Shown: positions 1 through 7,358, counted from the first letter of the stretch. The stretch: DNA of 64,000 bases from Pseudomaricurvus hydrocarbonicus (GCF_011602365.1 NZ_JAAONZ010000002.1:310001-374000); one strand, 5' to 3'. Program-made: numbers and translations. Notes: generated from the letters alone by a model not told the origin.

Positions 1-336
1 CCCACCCCTCCCCCGCTGTGATTCGAGCAGGGTTTTTTGATCGCTGCAGGGCTTGCATAGGGTCTGCCTGTTGCTCTTCGTGTCTGTACCGCCCTCACAG
101 AGCGGCACAATGTGGTCACATATACCGGCTAAAGCGCCATGTAATGTGACAATTCGACCACATTCACGGCATTGATAGCCGTCTTCTTCAAAGGTTTCGT
201 GGCGTTTGCGGCGCCATGGTCGACCGCCGCGGCCCGATTTCTGGTGCACTGGCTTCTGCCACACAGGTGCATCCGGGCATTTGTCATCGTGTACCGCGCG
301 GCATCTTGGACACCAGCGCTTGGGCTTGGTGGCCAT
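1..336 (-). CDS. HNH endonuclease, phage type (partial, cut by window edge)
   Basis: The frame is open from an ATG at 336 to base 1, so 112 residues are visible and the C-terminus is missing. It shows an N-terminal zinc knuckle (C9xxC12, C20) and an HNH core: C56xxC59, the D74-H75 dyad in a CDHIVPL motif, N89, then C94xxC97. Phage HNH proteins of this kind usually sit just upstream of the terminase genes and help packaging cleavage, so the packaging and head genes are expected to the left of the window. Its ATG overlaps the stop of the upstream gene by one base. The role is inferred from family and position; the nuclease fold is well supported. Confidence 0.85.
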   Translation of the reverse strand, partial: MATKPKRWCPRCRAVHDDKCPDAPVWQKPVHQKSGRGGRPWRRKRHETFEEDGYQCRECGRIVTLHGALAGICDHIVPLCEGGTDTKSNRQTLCKPCSDQKTLLESQRGRGG

Positions 337-683
337 TAGATCAGCGGTTTACCGTTCAAACCCAGCTCGGTACCTGACACCTCGTCACTATCAGCTTCAG
401 CCATTGCCTGCACCAGCAACATGTTGCTATCAGCCAGCGCCTGAATAGCAACAGTCTGCTCAGCCATCATTTCAATCAGGGGGCCAAAGTCACTATGCAG
501 CTCAACGTCCATTCCGTCTTCAACAACAAGACCTTCAGCACCAAGACGTTTGGCCATAACATTCAAGTAGTCACTCAAGTGCTTCCTTGTTTCTTGTGTC
601 AGCACTTTGCTTGACTTTAACACCAGCAATAATTTTGTTTGCTCGCTCACGGGCGACTGCCCTCCACTTCTTGAGTCGCTCAC
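336..683 (-). CDS. Hypothetical phage protein, late operon
   Basis: An open frame of 115 residues starting at GTG 683, between the spanin genes and the HNH gene. It is mostly helical by composition, with a charged N-terminus (MSDSRSGG) and an acidic, methionine-rich C-terminal half; I see no membrane segment or known motif. The one-base TAATG junction with the HNH gene suggests translational coupling. No clear ribosome site supports the GTG, so the start could lie further in. I do not recognise the family. Confidence 0.6.
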   Translation of the reverse strand: MSDSRSGGQSPVSEQTKLLLVLKSSKVLTQETRKHLSDYLNVMAKRLGAEGLVVEDGMDVELHSDFGPLIEMMAEQTVAIQALADSNMLLVQAMAEADSDEVSGTELGLNGKPLI

Positions 684-710
684 GTCGTTTAGCGCAACCT
701 GAGCAGTTAA

Positions 711-968
711 TCATTGTGTTACCTCACCACGCCATTTACGCAGCTGGCGCTTGTCCTCATTGCATTCACGCAATGTGGTGCGTAGGTCCAGGGTGTAGTT
801 GAGGTGAGCTTCGTTATCTTGACCGTGCATGACAGGCTCACCACAATCAGCAGCAAAGGCTACAGGCGGGTTAACGTATACCGTTCTGGTTACGATCACA
901 GGATTCTGTGAGCACGCACTCAACAGCAGTAGGCAAAGGCTCAGCAAGATAACTCCCCACAGACGCAT
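711..968 (-). CDS. Rz1-like outer-membrane spanin lipoprotein
   Basis: From the ATG at 968 the 85-residue product begins MRLWGVILLSLCLLLLSAC, a lipoprotein signal with lipobox L16-S17-A18-C19, followed by a short proline-containing periplasmic part. The frame is open upstream to 1061, but the lipoprotein signal fixes the start at 968. The gene begins inside the Rz gene in another frame (98 bases shared) and runs past it, the usual Rz/Rz1 arrangement. Established role: with Rz, Rz1 fuses inner and outer membranes in the last step of host lysis. Confidence 0.85.
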   Translation of the reverse strand: MRLWGVILLSLCLLLLSACSQNPVIVTRTVYVNPPVAFAADCGEPVMHGQDNEAHLNYTLDLRTTLRECNEDKRQLRKWRGEVTQ

Positions 969-1245
969 CACGTTGTGCGGCCTCCTTGATGTAAACCTTG
1001 TGTGTTTGCGTAACCACACGAACCTGTTGCTTAGCCTTCTGCAGATCTTCAAAGGCGGCATCCAAACGCTGGTAGTCTACCCTTGCCTGCTCTGCTCGCT
1101 GCTCGCTTAGTTGCAGCGATTCGGTTAATCCTGACACCTTGGCCCGGGATTCATCTAACAATGCTGTTAACGCCCTGTGGTCGAGATAAAACCCACCACA
1201 AACCAACGCAAGCAATCCAGCCAGACAGACTGCCACTCGAATCAT
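871..1245 (-). CDS. Rz-like inner-membrane spanin
   Basis: 124 residues: one N-terminal membrane segment (about residues 4-20, ending GGFYLDHR), then a long charged coiled-coil region rich in E, Q and R (about 28-85), and a short tail with two cysteines. This is the layout of i-spanins such as lambda Rz. Its ATG overlaps the lysozyme stop codon (ATGA), so it is coupled to the endolysin gene. It should act in the periplasm together with the overlapping Rz1-like lipoprotein. Sequence identity to any named Rz was not checked; the call rests on topology, order and the embedded Rz1 frame. Confidence 0.8.
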   Translation of the reverse strand: MIRVAVCLAGLLALVCGGFYLDHRALTALLDESRAKVSGLTESLQLSEQRAEQARVDYQRLDAAFEDLQKAKQQVRVVTQTHKVYIKEAAQRDASVGSYLAEPLPTAVECVLTESCDRNQNGIR

Positions 1246-1700
1246 TGCAGCCCCATACAGCGCTTGTACTCAGCCTCACGGCGATTAATCAAACCCTGCA
1301 CCGATTGTCCGTTTGCAAAGTGCCAGCGCTTAATCTCGGCACATGCGCCAGTATAGTCGCCGGAATTCAGCTTCTTAACCAATGTTGAACGGCAGAAAGA
1401 ACCGGGGCCGATGTTATAAGCCAACGAAACAAACGCATCGTACTCGTACTGATGCATTGGCACTTTCACACAATGCTTGATCGCGCCCTCATACTCACTG
1501 ATATCCACCAGCGCACGTGACAGTGCCTGCATTGGCGTAACAGTATCGCCAACAGCAACACCGTCAGTGGTACCAAACCCAATCGTTGGCTTGTCGCCAG
1601 GCAGCGGTATGTAGGTCGATGCGCTAAAACCTTCAAACAGAGCAATGCCAACAAACCCCGACGCACTCAAGGCCAACGCCGCCAGCATATTCCTGTTCAC
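1242..1700 (-). CDS. Phage lysozyme (GH24 endolysin) with N-terminal signal-anchor segment
   Basis: 152 residues from a GTG at 1700. This start is preferred because GAGGG lies 6 bases upstream and the codon sits 2 bases after the holin stop. Residues 5-22 form a weakly hydrophobic, Ala/Gly/Ser-rich segment as in SAR endolysins. Catalytic Glu23 opens the EGF motif, followed by the GDKPTIGFGTT block typical of P22-like GH24 lysozymes and a C-terminal NRREAEYKRC motif. It cleaves the glycan strands of peptidoglycan at lysis. Longer in-frame starts exist but have no ribosome site. Confidence 0.9.
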   Translation of the reverse strand: MNRNMLAALALSASGFVGIALFEGFSASTYIPLPGDKPTIGFGTTDGVAVGDTVTPMQALSRALVDISEYEGAIKHCVKVPMHQYEYDAFVSLAYNIGPGSFCRSTLVKKLNSGDYTGACAEIKRWHFANGQSVQGLINRREAEYKRCMGLQ

Positions 1701-1702
1701 TA

Positions 1703-1984
1703 TCAACCCTCGTATGCGCACTGATTGCGCAAAGCTTCCATTCGCGCACGGTGGATTTCTTCTTCCCGACGATTGCGCAACCATTGTGAAATACCATTCA
1801 CAAGAACGCCCAATACAACCCCGATAATACCAACCACAACACCAATATCAGCCAGGCCTAAAACATCAGGATTCTCCGCAACCTTTTGCGCAACACCCGA
1901 TGTTAGCGCCGTGGCACCCGAACCTTTTGTAACGTAACCACTTGTGGTTATGACCACTTGCTCTATTGCATGCTGTTGCCCCAC
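1703..1984 (-). CDS. Probable holin, single membrane segment
   Basis: From GTG 1984 (GGAG 6 bases upstream) the product has 93 residues: a polar N-terminal third, one strong membrane segment (roughly residues 45-65, GVVVGIIGVVLGVLV), and a basic amphipathic tail (WLRNRREEEIHRARMEALRNQ). Position first in the lysis cassette, 2 bases before the lysozyme start, and this topology fit a class II/III or pinholin-type holin. A TTG at 2008 is an alternative start. The family is inferred from context rather than recognised residue by residue. Confidence 0.7.
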   Translation of the reverse strand: MGQQHAIEQVVITTSGYVTKGSGATALTSGVAQKVAENPDVLGLADIGVVVGIIGVVLGVLVNGISQWLRNRREEEIHRARMEALRNQCAYEG

Positions 1985-2011
1985 CCTGCACTCCAAATAA
2001 ATAATCAAGGC

Positions 2012-2040
2012 GAAAAAAAACCCAGCACGATGGCTGGGTT
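2012..2040 (-). terminator. Rho-independent terminator at the head of the late operon (tR'-like)
   Basis: On the minus strand an 8-bp stem, AACCCAGC paired with GCTGGGTT around a 6-base loop, is followed by eight T residues. It lies about 40-70 bases downstream of the predicted late promoter and before the holin. This is where lambdoid phages place the terminator that Q overrides. Confidence 0.85.
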
Positions 2041-2080
2041 CAATGTGAATGTCAGAGAGACATTTCTTGCGAGAATGCCA

Positions 2081-2110
2081 AACATAGCGCTATCGATTGT
2101 AAGCTGTCAA
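2081..2110 (-). promoter_or_regulatory. Predicted late promoter (pR'-like)
   Basis: Reading the minus strand, a perfect -35 TTGACA (2110-2105) is separated by 18 bases from TATGTT (2086-2081). It begins 10 bases after the stop of the Q-like gene and points at the lysis cassette. Transcripts would meet the hairpin at 2012-2040 almost at once, matching Q-dependent late control. Confidence 0.7.
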
Positions 2111-2120
2111 ACACGCCAAA

Positions 2121-2621
2121 TCAGTTCTGGCCAACCACCTGTGGATAACTCTCGCAAACGCTTGGTAGATCAGCACCATACAGCACGCTATCCAAAATCA
2201 CATGCGCGGCATCACGACGGTTGTACATCGTTTTTACCGACACGCCCAGTCTTTGCGCCTTAACTCTGACTTGCAAATCACCGCGCACGTAGAACGTCAC
2301 AACACAATCGCGCAGATGGTCCGGCAACAAACGCAGTGCCTCGCTCACCTGCATCGCCGCATCATCGATTAGCACCTGGCGCGATACATTCACTCGTGTT
2401 TGCGTACCTTCTGCCGTTAGCCCTCCCACATGCAGCTCTACGATATTACCTGACCGGTCCCGTTTGATTACCCGCGCCTTACGACGATGCAGCTTGGTAA
2501 GCGCCACAGGGTTATCTACCAGCGCCCCCAGAACACAACCAGCACCACCACTGCCATATCCACCCAACGCCTCGTCTGCCCAATCACACAACCGCTGATG
2601 CACTCGCTCTATCATCGTCAT
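2121..2621 (-). CDS. Q-like late antiterminator / late-gene regulator
   Basis: 166 residues from the ATG at 2621, which has AGAGGGG just upstream; the frame continues to 2747 but that extension only translates the repeat region. The C-terminal part (about 100-145) has a helix-turn-helix resembling sigma region 4 (RVKAQRLGVSVKTMYNRR) after a helical stretch LPDHLRDCVVTFYVRGD. Antiterminator Q proteins of lambdoid phages often have this organisation. Position supports the role: the next element downstream is a TTGACA promoter and then a terminator in front of the lysis genes. No sequence comparison was possible, so another late activator type is the main alternative. Confidence 0.65.
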   Translation of the reverse strand: MTMIERVHQRLCDWADEALGGYGSGGAGCVLGALVDNPVALTKLHRRKARVIKRDRSGNIVELHVGGLTAEGTQTRVNVSRQVLIDDAAMQVSEALRLLPDHLRDCVVTFYVRGDLQVRVKAQRLGVSVKTMYNRRDAAHVILDSVLYGADLPSVCESYPQVVGQN

Positions 2622-2636
2622 TCCCCTCTTTTCACC

Positions 2637-2903
2637 GTGGTCATAGTGGTCACCCTTCAAAAAATAAGGGTGACCGGCTGGAGCCCTTGCTACTACTGGT
2701 CTGGTCATAGTGGTCAGGGTGGTCATAGTAGTTTTGTATATACACACCGAAATTTAAAAAAACACAGAGAATATAAAAAAGTAAAATCCCGTGCATGTGT
2801 GCGCGAAAACAGGGTGACCACCCTGACCGCCCTGACCACCCCGCGTGGTTACTGGGCTACAGCCGGTCACCGTAGTGGTCACCCTTAAGGTAGGGTGACC
2901 ACT
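2637..2903 (+). repeat. GTGGTCA repeat cluster flanking an AT-rich core; candidate replication origin
   Basis: The heptamer GTGGTCA (or CTGGTCA) occurs on the plus strand at 2637, 2646, 2701-2707, 2710 and 2719, with 9-base spacing within runs. Its complement TGACCAC/TGACCGC occurs at 2815, 2824 and 2833, again every 9 bases, and more copies follow at 2864-2902. Bases 2876-2903 form a near-perfect inverted repeat: GTGGTCACCCT, a 6-base loop, AGGGTGACCAC. Bases 2731-2800 between the two arms are strongly AT-rich. The cluster lies directly downstream of the primase-helicase genes. Iterons around an unwinding element is the simplest reading; a regulatory site for the Q-like gene is the alternative. 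Confidence 0.6.
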
Positions 2904-2920
2904 CTAAACGCAATAACACC

Positions 2921-4567
2921 TTAAAAATCATCGGGCACCCCTTGCGACTGGGCATCCGGAACAAAACCTTTCCAGCTCTGCGGACGCTCGTAGCCCGTCT
3001 CACGGCTTCCATTCACCCGCGCCCGCACTTTGTGCCAACCCAAGTGCGCCATAATCTGCCCCACCCGCTTTTGCTCTGGCGGTTTCATTTGCGCTGCCTG
3101 CAGTTTTAATGCCTCATCCATGATTTCGCTGATTAACACCCGGTCGGCGGTATGACTGCGTAACCACTTCTCGATTAACTCTTCCCACACATCGGATTCG
3201 AAGCGATCTTCCTGCTGGGCCTCGAACAAATGCTTATCCGACTCTTGCGGCCACCACCTGGCACCTGCCTTATACAAACTAAAAGCCTCAGCCCACAGCT
3301 GATCACGATCACGTGTTAATGCCCTGGCATCCATCTTGGTACACATGGCCGGCCAATAACGGCGGTTACCGGTGGCGTCTTTCAAATAAGATTCTTGGTT
3401 GGTGGTACCGGCAAACACACACTGCCGCGAGAACGTCTGCACCATCCGGCCATAACTGGGCCGGAAGCGGTCAACCTGTGATCCAAAAAACTGCTTGGCC
3501 CGGGTCGACTCCGCCTTATTGAGTGAATCCAACTCGGCCAACTCAATAATCCACACGCCCTGCATTTGCTGAAAGCCATCTTTGTCACCCAGCACCAGCG
3601 GCGTATCGGTAAACCAATCGCCACCCAAAATGCTCAGCGCCGTTGATTTACCCAGCCCCTGCAGGCCCTCGAAGATAATCACACTGTCGACCTTGACTGG
3701 CGGCTGCATGACTCGTGCGATCGCACTGACCATCCACATCGTGCCGACCAACCCGTGATACTCCGTATCATCCGCCCCCAGGTACGAATGCAACCAGTGA
3801 CCTACACGGCGTTGGCCGTCCCACTCGACACCCTGCAGGTAATCACGCACCGGGTGAAAGCGGTTTTCTTCTGCTGCCACTACAACCGCCCCCAGTGCGT
3901 CAGCCGATTTTGGGGTAAAAGCAAAGTTCTCACTCAGCCAGATCCGCAAGCGGTCGGTATCGGCATCGGTCCACTCGCCCACATCACTGTGCGCAAATGG
4001 CGGCTTACGCAGCTTCATAATGCGGTAAGAGAAATCGCAATAGCCCAGCACACCCGCCCAGCGCTCATCATTCACCAGCACCAGCTTGGCGTTGGCAATA
4101 TCCGCTTTAATATTGCCTGTGTCGGTTAACTGGAAGTCTTCTTGCCAGGGTGCGTCCAAACGGTTGCGGCGGGCTGCCAATGCCCGCTCACGCAAGGTGG
4201 CATTCACCAGACCATCAGCCACGCTTTTTCGATCATCGTGAGACAACCAGGTCTTGAATAGGTCGGTACCCAGCAAGTCCCGCAAACCGGTCTTTTTGAG
4301 TTTGCGGTGCTGCTCGGCGTCCCAAATCTCGGCGCCGCTCTCTAATAACTGAAAGCGACCCAATGCCGTCTCAAGTGTCAGATCGCTTTTGACCTTAATT
4401 GCTGGATTTTCAGAGAGGGTCTCATCCCCCAAGATCGGCTGACGCACCTCGGTAGAATGATTTTGCGGCGATTGCAAAGAAGACAGAAACCCCTCCCAAC
4501 TCCGCACAACCGCATCAAGCCCCCGCTCTACATGGATATCATTGAAATCAACCGACTGACCACTCAT
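2921..4567 (-). CDS. VirE/VapE-family phage P-loop helicase (D5-like)
   Basis: 548 residues from ATG 4567, chosen because it overlaps the upstream stop as ATGA; an extra 11-codon extension is possible. The C-terminal half is the VirE domain: Walker A EGLQGLGKS (about 300-308), Walker B-like WIIELAELD (about 338-346), and the conserved stretch GTTNQESYLKDATGNRRYWP. These are superfamily 3-like helicases that act with a primase at phage and plasmid origins. It directly follows the Toprim primase gene and directly precedes the repeat cluster, so it probably loads or unwinds there. The N-terminal 200 residues carry no motif I recognise. Confidence 0.9.
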   Translation of the reverse strand: MSGQSVDFNDIHVERGLDAVVRSWEGFLSSLQSPQNHSTEVRQPILGDETLSENPAIKVKSDLTLETALGRFQLLESGAEIWDAEQHRKLKKTGLRDLLGTDLFKTWLSHDDRKSVADGLVNATLRERALAARRNRLDAPWQEDFQLTDTGNIKADIANAKLVLVNDERWAGVLGYCDFSYRIMKLRKPPFAHSDVGEWTDADTDRLRIWLSENFAFTPKSADALGAVVVAAEENRFHPVRDYLQGVEWDGQRRVGHWLHSYLGADDTEYHGLVGTMWMVSAIARVMQPPVKVDSVIIFEGLQGLGKSTALSILGGDWFTDTPLVLGDKDGFQQMQGVWIIELAELDSLNKAESTRAKQFFGSQVDRFRPSYGRMVQTFSRQCVFAGTTNQESYLKDATGNRRYWPAMCTKMDARALTRDRDQLWAEAFSLYKAGARWWPQESDKHLFEAQQEDRFESDVWEELIEKWLRSHTADRVLISEIMDEALKLQAAQMKPPEQKRVGQIMAHLGWHKVRARVNGSRETGYERPQSWKGFVPDAQSQGVPDDF

Positions 4568-5601
4568 GCAGCGGCCTCCTGCACAGGATGCGGGATCCAC
4601 ACAGACCCACCCACCAACGCAGCAGACTCGCGCGCTTTATCTACGCCGGGGTTACCCTTCTCTGCGCCCAAATCGTTATCAGCCGCGAATACAAAAGGCA
4701 TGCTCGGATAGTACTCGCGCAACGCCGCGGCGACTGTTGGCATGTTGCCACAATCAAACACCACCACCACTGGCTGATCCAGCGCCATTAAAATGCTGGC
4801 GGCTGTCGCAAAACCCTCGGCGAAGACAAGATATTCAATTTCACGATCAGCGGACTGAGCCAACCAAAAAAAACAGCCTGATTTGCGGCCGTGCTTTAAA
4901 AACGCTTTCTTGCCAGACGGATAGATGACCTGCAAATTCATCATGCGTGTATCAAGCGTGCCCATTGGCAACACCAGACAACCAGGCTTCAAATAACGAA
5001 AAGAGGTTTCTTCGGTCTTGCGATTAAAAAATGCGGCAATCTCATCACGCCCAGTAATCACATTCACAGACACATCGTCACAAAACTCGATAACAATGCC
5101 ATGGGGCACAAAGCGGGCCCCGAATGGTTTAATCTTTTTTGCACCCAAGTACGGTGAATTCCCCGTTGGACTCAATAAATCCCATACCTGCTGAGCAGCC
5201 CGGGCGATTACACCGTGCCAACGCTCAACCAGTTCTTGTTCGGCGGCCTCTTCGAGCTGGCGCTTTGCTTGTCGGCGTTCACGCTCACGGTCAAGTTCCG
5301 CTTTCTGCGCTGTGCTGAGCTCTCTTTTTTCCGGCGTATAGTCACAATTTATAGCCTCTTTAAACAATGAAGCGATGGTAATACCACCGCCCAACTTAAA
5401 ACTTTTCCACGTATCACGGGCCGAATCCGGCTTGTAATTCGAAGCGCTCTGGCTCCAGGTATCCCACACATCAAACCCATCGCTGCCAAATTCGTTCTTA
5501 ACCGCCATGCCCATGAACACCCACAACTCACGATCATGGGCATCAATAAAAGACAGTGCGGCCGACACCTCATCCAGGGTGCATCGTTCAAAATTCGTCA
5601 T
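4564..5601 (-). CDS. Phage DNA primase with PriCT-2 and Toprim domains
   Basis: 345 residues. The N-terminus (about 8-85) matches PriCT-2 (WVFMGMAVKNEF...DTWSQSASNY). A charged coiled-coil linker rich in E and R (about 92-125) follows, and the C-terminus is a Toprim fold with Glu262 in FAEGFATA and the acidic pair Asp308/Asp310 in FAADNDLG that hold metal. It should synthesise primers for phage replication with the downstream helicase, whose start overlaps its stop by 4 bases. There is no N-terminal zinc-finger domain of the DnaG type. Confidence 0.85.
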   Translation of the reverse strand: MTNFERCTLDEVSAALSFIDAHDRELWVFMGMAVKNEFGSDGFDVWDTWSQSASNYKPDSARDTWKSFKLGGGITIASLFKEAINCDYTPEKRELSTAQKAELDRERERRQAKRQLEEAAEQELVERWHGVIARAAQQVWDLLSPTGNSPYLGAKKIKPFGARFVPHGIVIEFCDDVSVNVITGRDEIAAFFNRKTEETSFRYLKPGCLVLPMGTLDTRMMNLQVIYPSGKKAFLKHGRKSGCFFWLAQSADREIEYLVFAEGFATAASILMALDQPVVVVFDCGNMPTVAAALREYYPSMPFVFAADNDLGAEKGNPGVDKARESAALVGGSVWIPHPVQEAAA

Positions 5602-5610
5602 AGATAATCC

Positions 5611-5826
5611 CTACAGAACACCGCGCTCAATCAACGACTGACAATCCACACAGGTCTGCACGCCAGGTATCGCCAACTGACGCGCAGAAGGAATCAGGTT
5701 AAGACACTCCACACACTCATCCGCAGATACCACCGCGGCACGTTGCGCGGCTGCCTGCTGGCGGGCCTGAGCAGCACGCTCGGCGGCGCGCTCCAGCTCT
5801 ATTTGTGCAACATCTACTGCATCCAT
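5611..5826 (-). CDS. DksA/TraR-family C4 zinc-finger protein
   Basis: 71 residues: an alanine-rich helix (about 5-33) then the TraR zinc finger with C38xxC41 and C59xxC62 (CVECLNLIP ... CVDCQSLIE). TraR-type proteins bind the RNA polymerase secondary channel and shift promoter choice without needing much ppGpp. A good ribosome site (GAGAGG) precedes the ATG. The gene heads the leftward replication genes, 10 bases before the primase start region. Phages often carry such a gene; the effect on this host is not known. Confidence 0.88.
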   Translation of the reverse strand: MDAVDVAQIELERAAERAAQARQQAAAQRAAVVSADECVECLNLIPSARQLAIPGVQTCVDCQSLIERGVL

Positions 5827-5941
5827 CTCGCAACCTCTCTTATCAAGTTATAAGGCGGTAGTCCGCAAACCTCACCACTGGGCAGGTGACGCCGGATCTT
5901 GTAAGCTGGCGGCGCTAACAAACCAACAACAAGGACGTAAA

Positions 5942-6190
5942 ATGACAGATCAGGATAAGATCCCACTATTTCCCATTTCCGACTGGACCATCGGCGCAGT
6001 CGATAACTACGGGATAATCGCAATGCGGCTTGGGTTTATTTCAAATCCATCACAAACACTTTCGAAATCTGACACGGGACGAATGTACGGCCTGACAGTC
6101 GGGCAAGCTCGCCAACTGGCGCAGAAAATACTGGACGCGGCAAATCACCTTGAGAAGAACGGCCATTCACCAGTAGGACAGCCCCACTAA
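5942..6190 (+). CDS. BssS-like small protein
   Basis: 82 residues from an ATG preceded by AAGGACG. The pattern ISDWTIGAVDNYGIIAMRLGF ... YGLTVGQARQLAQKILDAA resembles the BssS (YceP) family, a small protein reported in E. coli to influence biofilm formation and common in phages. I recall the family pattern; no alignment was made. It is the only plus-strand gene inside the leftward early region, facing cro and divergent from the TraR-like gene. A GGGGG-CTACAG-CCCCC hairpin at 6198-6213 follows its stop and may end its transcript. Confidence 0.6.
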   Translation: MTDQDKIPLFPISDWTIGAVDNYGIIAMRLGFISNPSQTLSKSDTGRMYGLTVGQARQLAQKILDAANHLEKNGHSPVGQPH

Positions 6191-6347
6191 TTGCCTTGGG
6201 GGCTACAGCCCCCTTTGCAGTACCTTTCGCCATACCCAAACCCAAACCCCTGTATAAAAAAACATCCCACCAAACGGATTTTTTTAAATCGCCCAGTGAT
6301 GAAAAATGTGCCTCACAACAACAAAATGCGAGACACACCATGAAAAG

Positions 6348-6575
6348 TTATGCAGCTTTGAAATCCCAGATATCCGGCCGAAGATCCTCAAGCCTTAATG
6401 GCTTGTCCGGTGTCACCACGAAAGAGGCATCAACCAGCCTGCGCGCCATTACAGCGCCCGGCTTTCGATGCTCTCCAGCCAACTGCCACAGATAACCGAC
6501 AGAGGTCCGCGCCTCTGCTGCCAACTTGCTGCGGAGCTCAGGGCTCGCTTCTTTCATCCAAGAATTTAGTTTCAT
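6348..6575 (-). CDS. Cro/YdaS-like helix-turn-helix repressor
   Basis: 75 residues with an N-terminal helix-turn-helix (ELRSKLAAEARTSVGYLWQLAGEHRKPGAVMARRL). This is the organisation of Cro/YdaS-type phage regulators, in which the protein begins with a short helix and an SxxYLxQLxxGxRxP recognition motif. It is transcribed away from the CI-like gene across a shared 90-base control region, the classic lysis-lysogeny switch. It should repress the CI promoter and tune the early leftward operon. Confidence 0.82.
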   Translation of the reverse strand: MKLNSWMKEASPELRSKLAAEARTSVGYLWQLAGEHRKPGAVMARRLVDASFVVTPDKPLRLEDLRPDIWDFKAA

Positions 6576-6584
6576 ACACAGAGC

Positions 6585-6646
6585 TTACCTAAAAGATAAA
6601 TCCATGGCAAAGATTTTATCTTTTTGGGCATTTATCAAAATGGTAA
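6585..6646. promoter_or_regulatory. Switch operator region between cro-like and cI-like genes
   Basis: Two dyads fit TTAYCW-n3-WGRTAA: TTACCT-AAA-AGATAA at 6585-6599 and TTATCA-AAA-TGGTAA at 6632-6646. A weaker half-matching site lies at 6616-6630, and AAAGAT-TTT-ATCTTT forms a separate dyad at 6609-6623. The same motif recurs at the other early promoter near 8.98 kb, which makes repressor binding likely. Confidence 0.65.
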
Positions 6647-6665
6647 AAAGTGGAATTATTGCGCC

Positions 6666-7358
6666 ATGGACATCAAACGCATCAGGGCTCAAAACTTAGA
6701 AACGCTTATCGCTGAATGCGATAGCGTGAAAGCCTGCGCGGCGAAAATAGGCATTGAGCCGTCATATATCAGTCAGATTCGGAGCGGCCTGAAAAACATC
6801 GGGCACCAAATTGCAAGGCGAGCAGAACAGGCTTTCAATAAGCCCCAGGGGTGGATGGATCAAAGCCATCAAGCTGAATACTTTCAAACTGAGGAAGGCC
6901 GGCCCCACTATCATACCCACGCCAACACTGCACCAAGCCCACAAATTAAAGGCTACATACCTCTGATTTCATGGGTCCAAGCCGGCTCATGGGCAGAAGC
7001 GATCGATCTGTATCAGCCTGGCGATGCCGAAAGCGTACACCCCACCACCATCAATCACGGCATACACACCTTCGCCCTTCGCGTTGATGGCGACTCCATG
7101 ACAGCCCCTACCGGCGCTGCAGGACACAGCTTCCCCCATGGCATGATTATCTACATAGACCCCGATCAGGAGGCATCCCCGGGCGATTACGTGGTCGCCA
7201 GGCACAATGGCCATGGCCACGTCACGTTTAAGCAATACGGCACCGAAGAAGGCCGCCCCGTACTAAAACCCCTCAATACCAACGGCCAATACCCCATCAT
7301 CCGCGACGAATTCCAGATTATCGGCAAAGTCATCGATGCCAGCTGGGGCGGGCTTTAA
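6666..7358 (+). CDS. CI-like phage repressor, S24 autopeptidase
   Basis: 230 residues from ATG 6666 (an in-frame TTG at 6624 lies inside the operator and is less likely). The N-terminus has a helix-turn-helix (SVKACAAKIGIEPSYISQIRSG); the C-terminus is a LexA/CI-type S24 domain with Ala106-Gly107 as probable cleavage site, nucleophile Ser144 in VDGDSM and Lys189 in HVTFKQYG. It maintains lysogeny by binding operators and should self-cleave with RecA after DNA damage. A 37-base gap separates it from the next gene, which may be co-transcribed during lysogeny. Confidence 0.92.
   Translation: MDIKRIRAQNLETLIAECDSVKACAAKIGIEPSYISQIRSGLKNIGHQIARRAEQAFNKPQGWMDQSHQAEYFQTEEGRPHYHTHANTAPSPQIKGYIPLISWVQAGSWAEAIDLYQPGDAESVHPTTINHGIHTFALRVDGDSMTAPTGAAGHSFPHGMIIYIDPDQEASPGDYVVARHNGHGHVTFKQYGTEEGRPVLKPLNTNGQYPIIRDEFQIIGKVIDASWGGL

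Noticed and set aside
2637-2903. CRISPR array
   Set aside because: The repeats are 7-9 bases in tandem and in both orientations, with no unique spacers of 25-40 bases and no cas genes nearby.
5814-6023. 69-codon minus-strand frame between the TraR-like gene and the BssS-like gene
   Set aside because: It overlaps the better supported BssS-like gene, has no protein-like pattern and no ribosome site, and ends in the TraR-like gene.
6036-6341. 101-codon minus-strand frame between cro and the TraR-like gene
   Set aside because: It is antisense to the BssS-like gene, its start is rich in Cys/Phe by chance and it crosses the GGGGG/CCCCC hairpin; no family features are seen.
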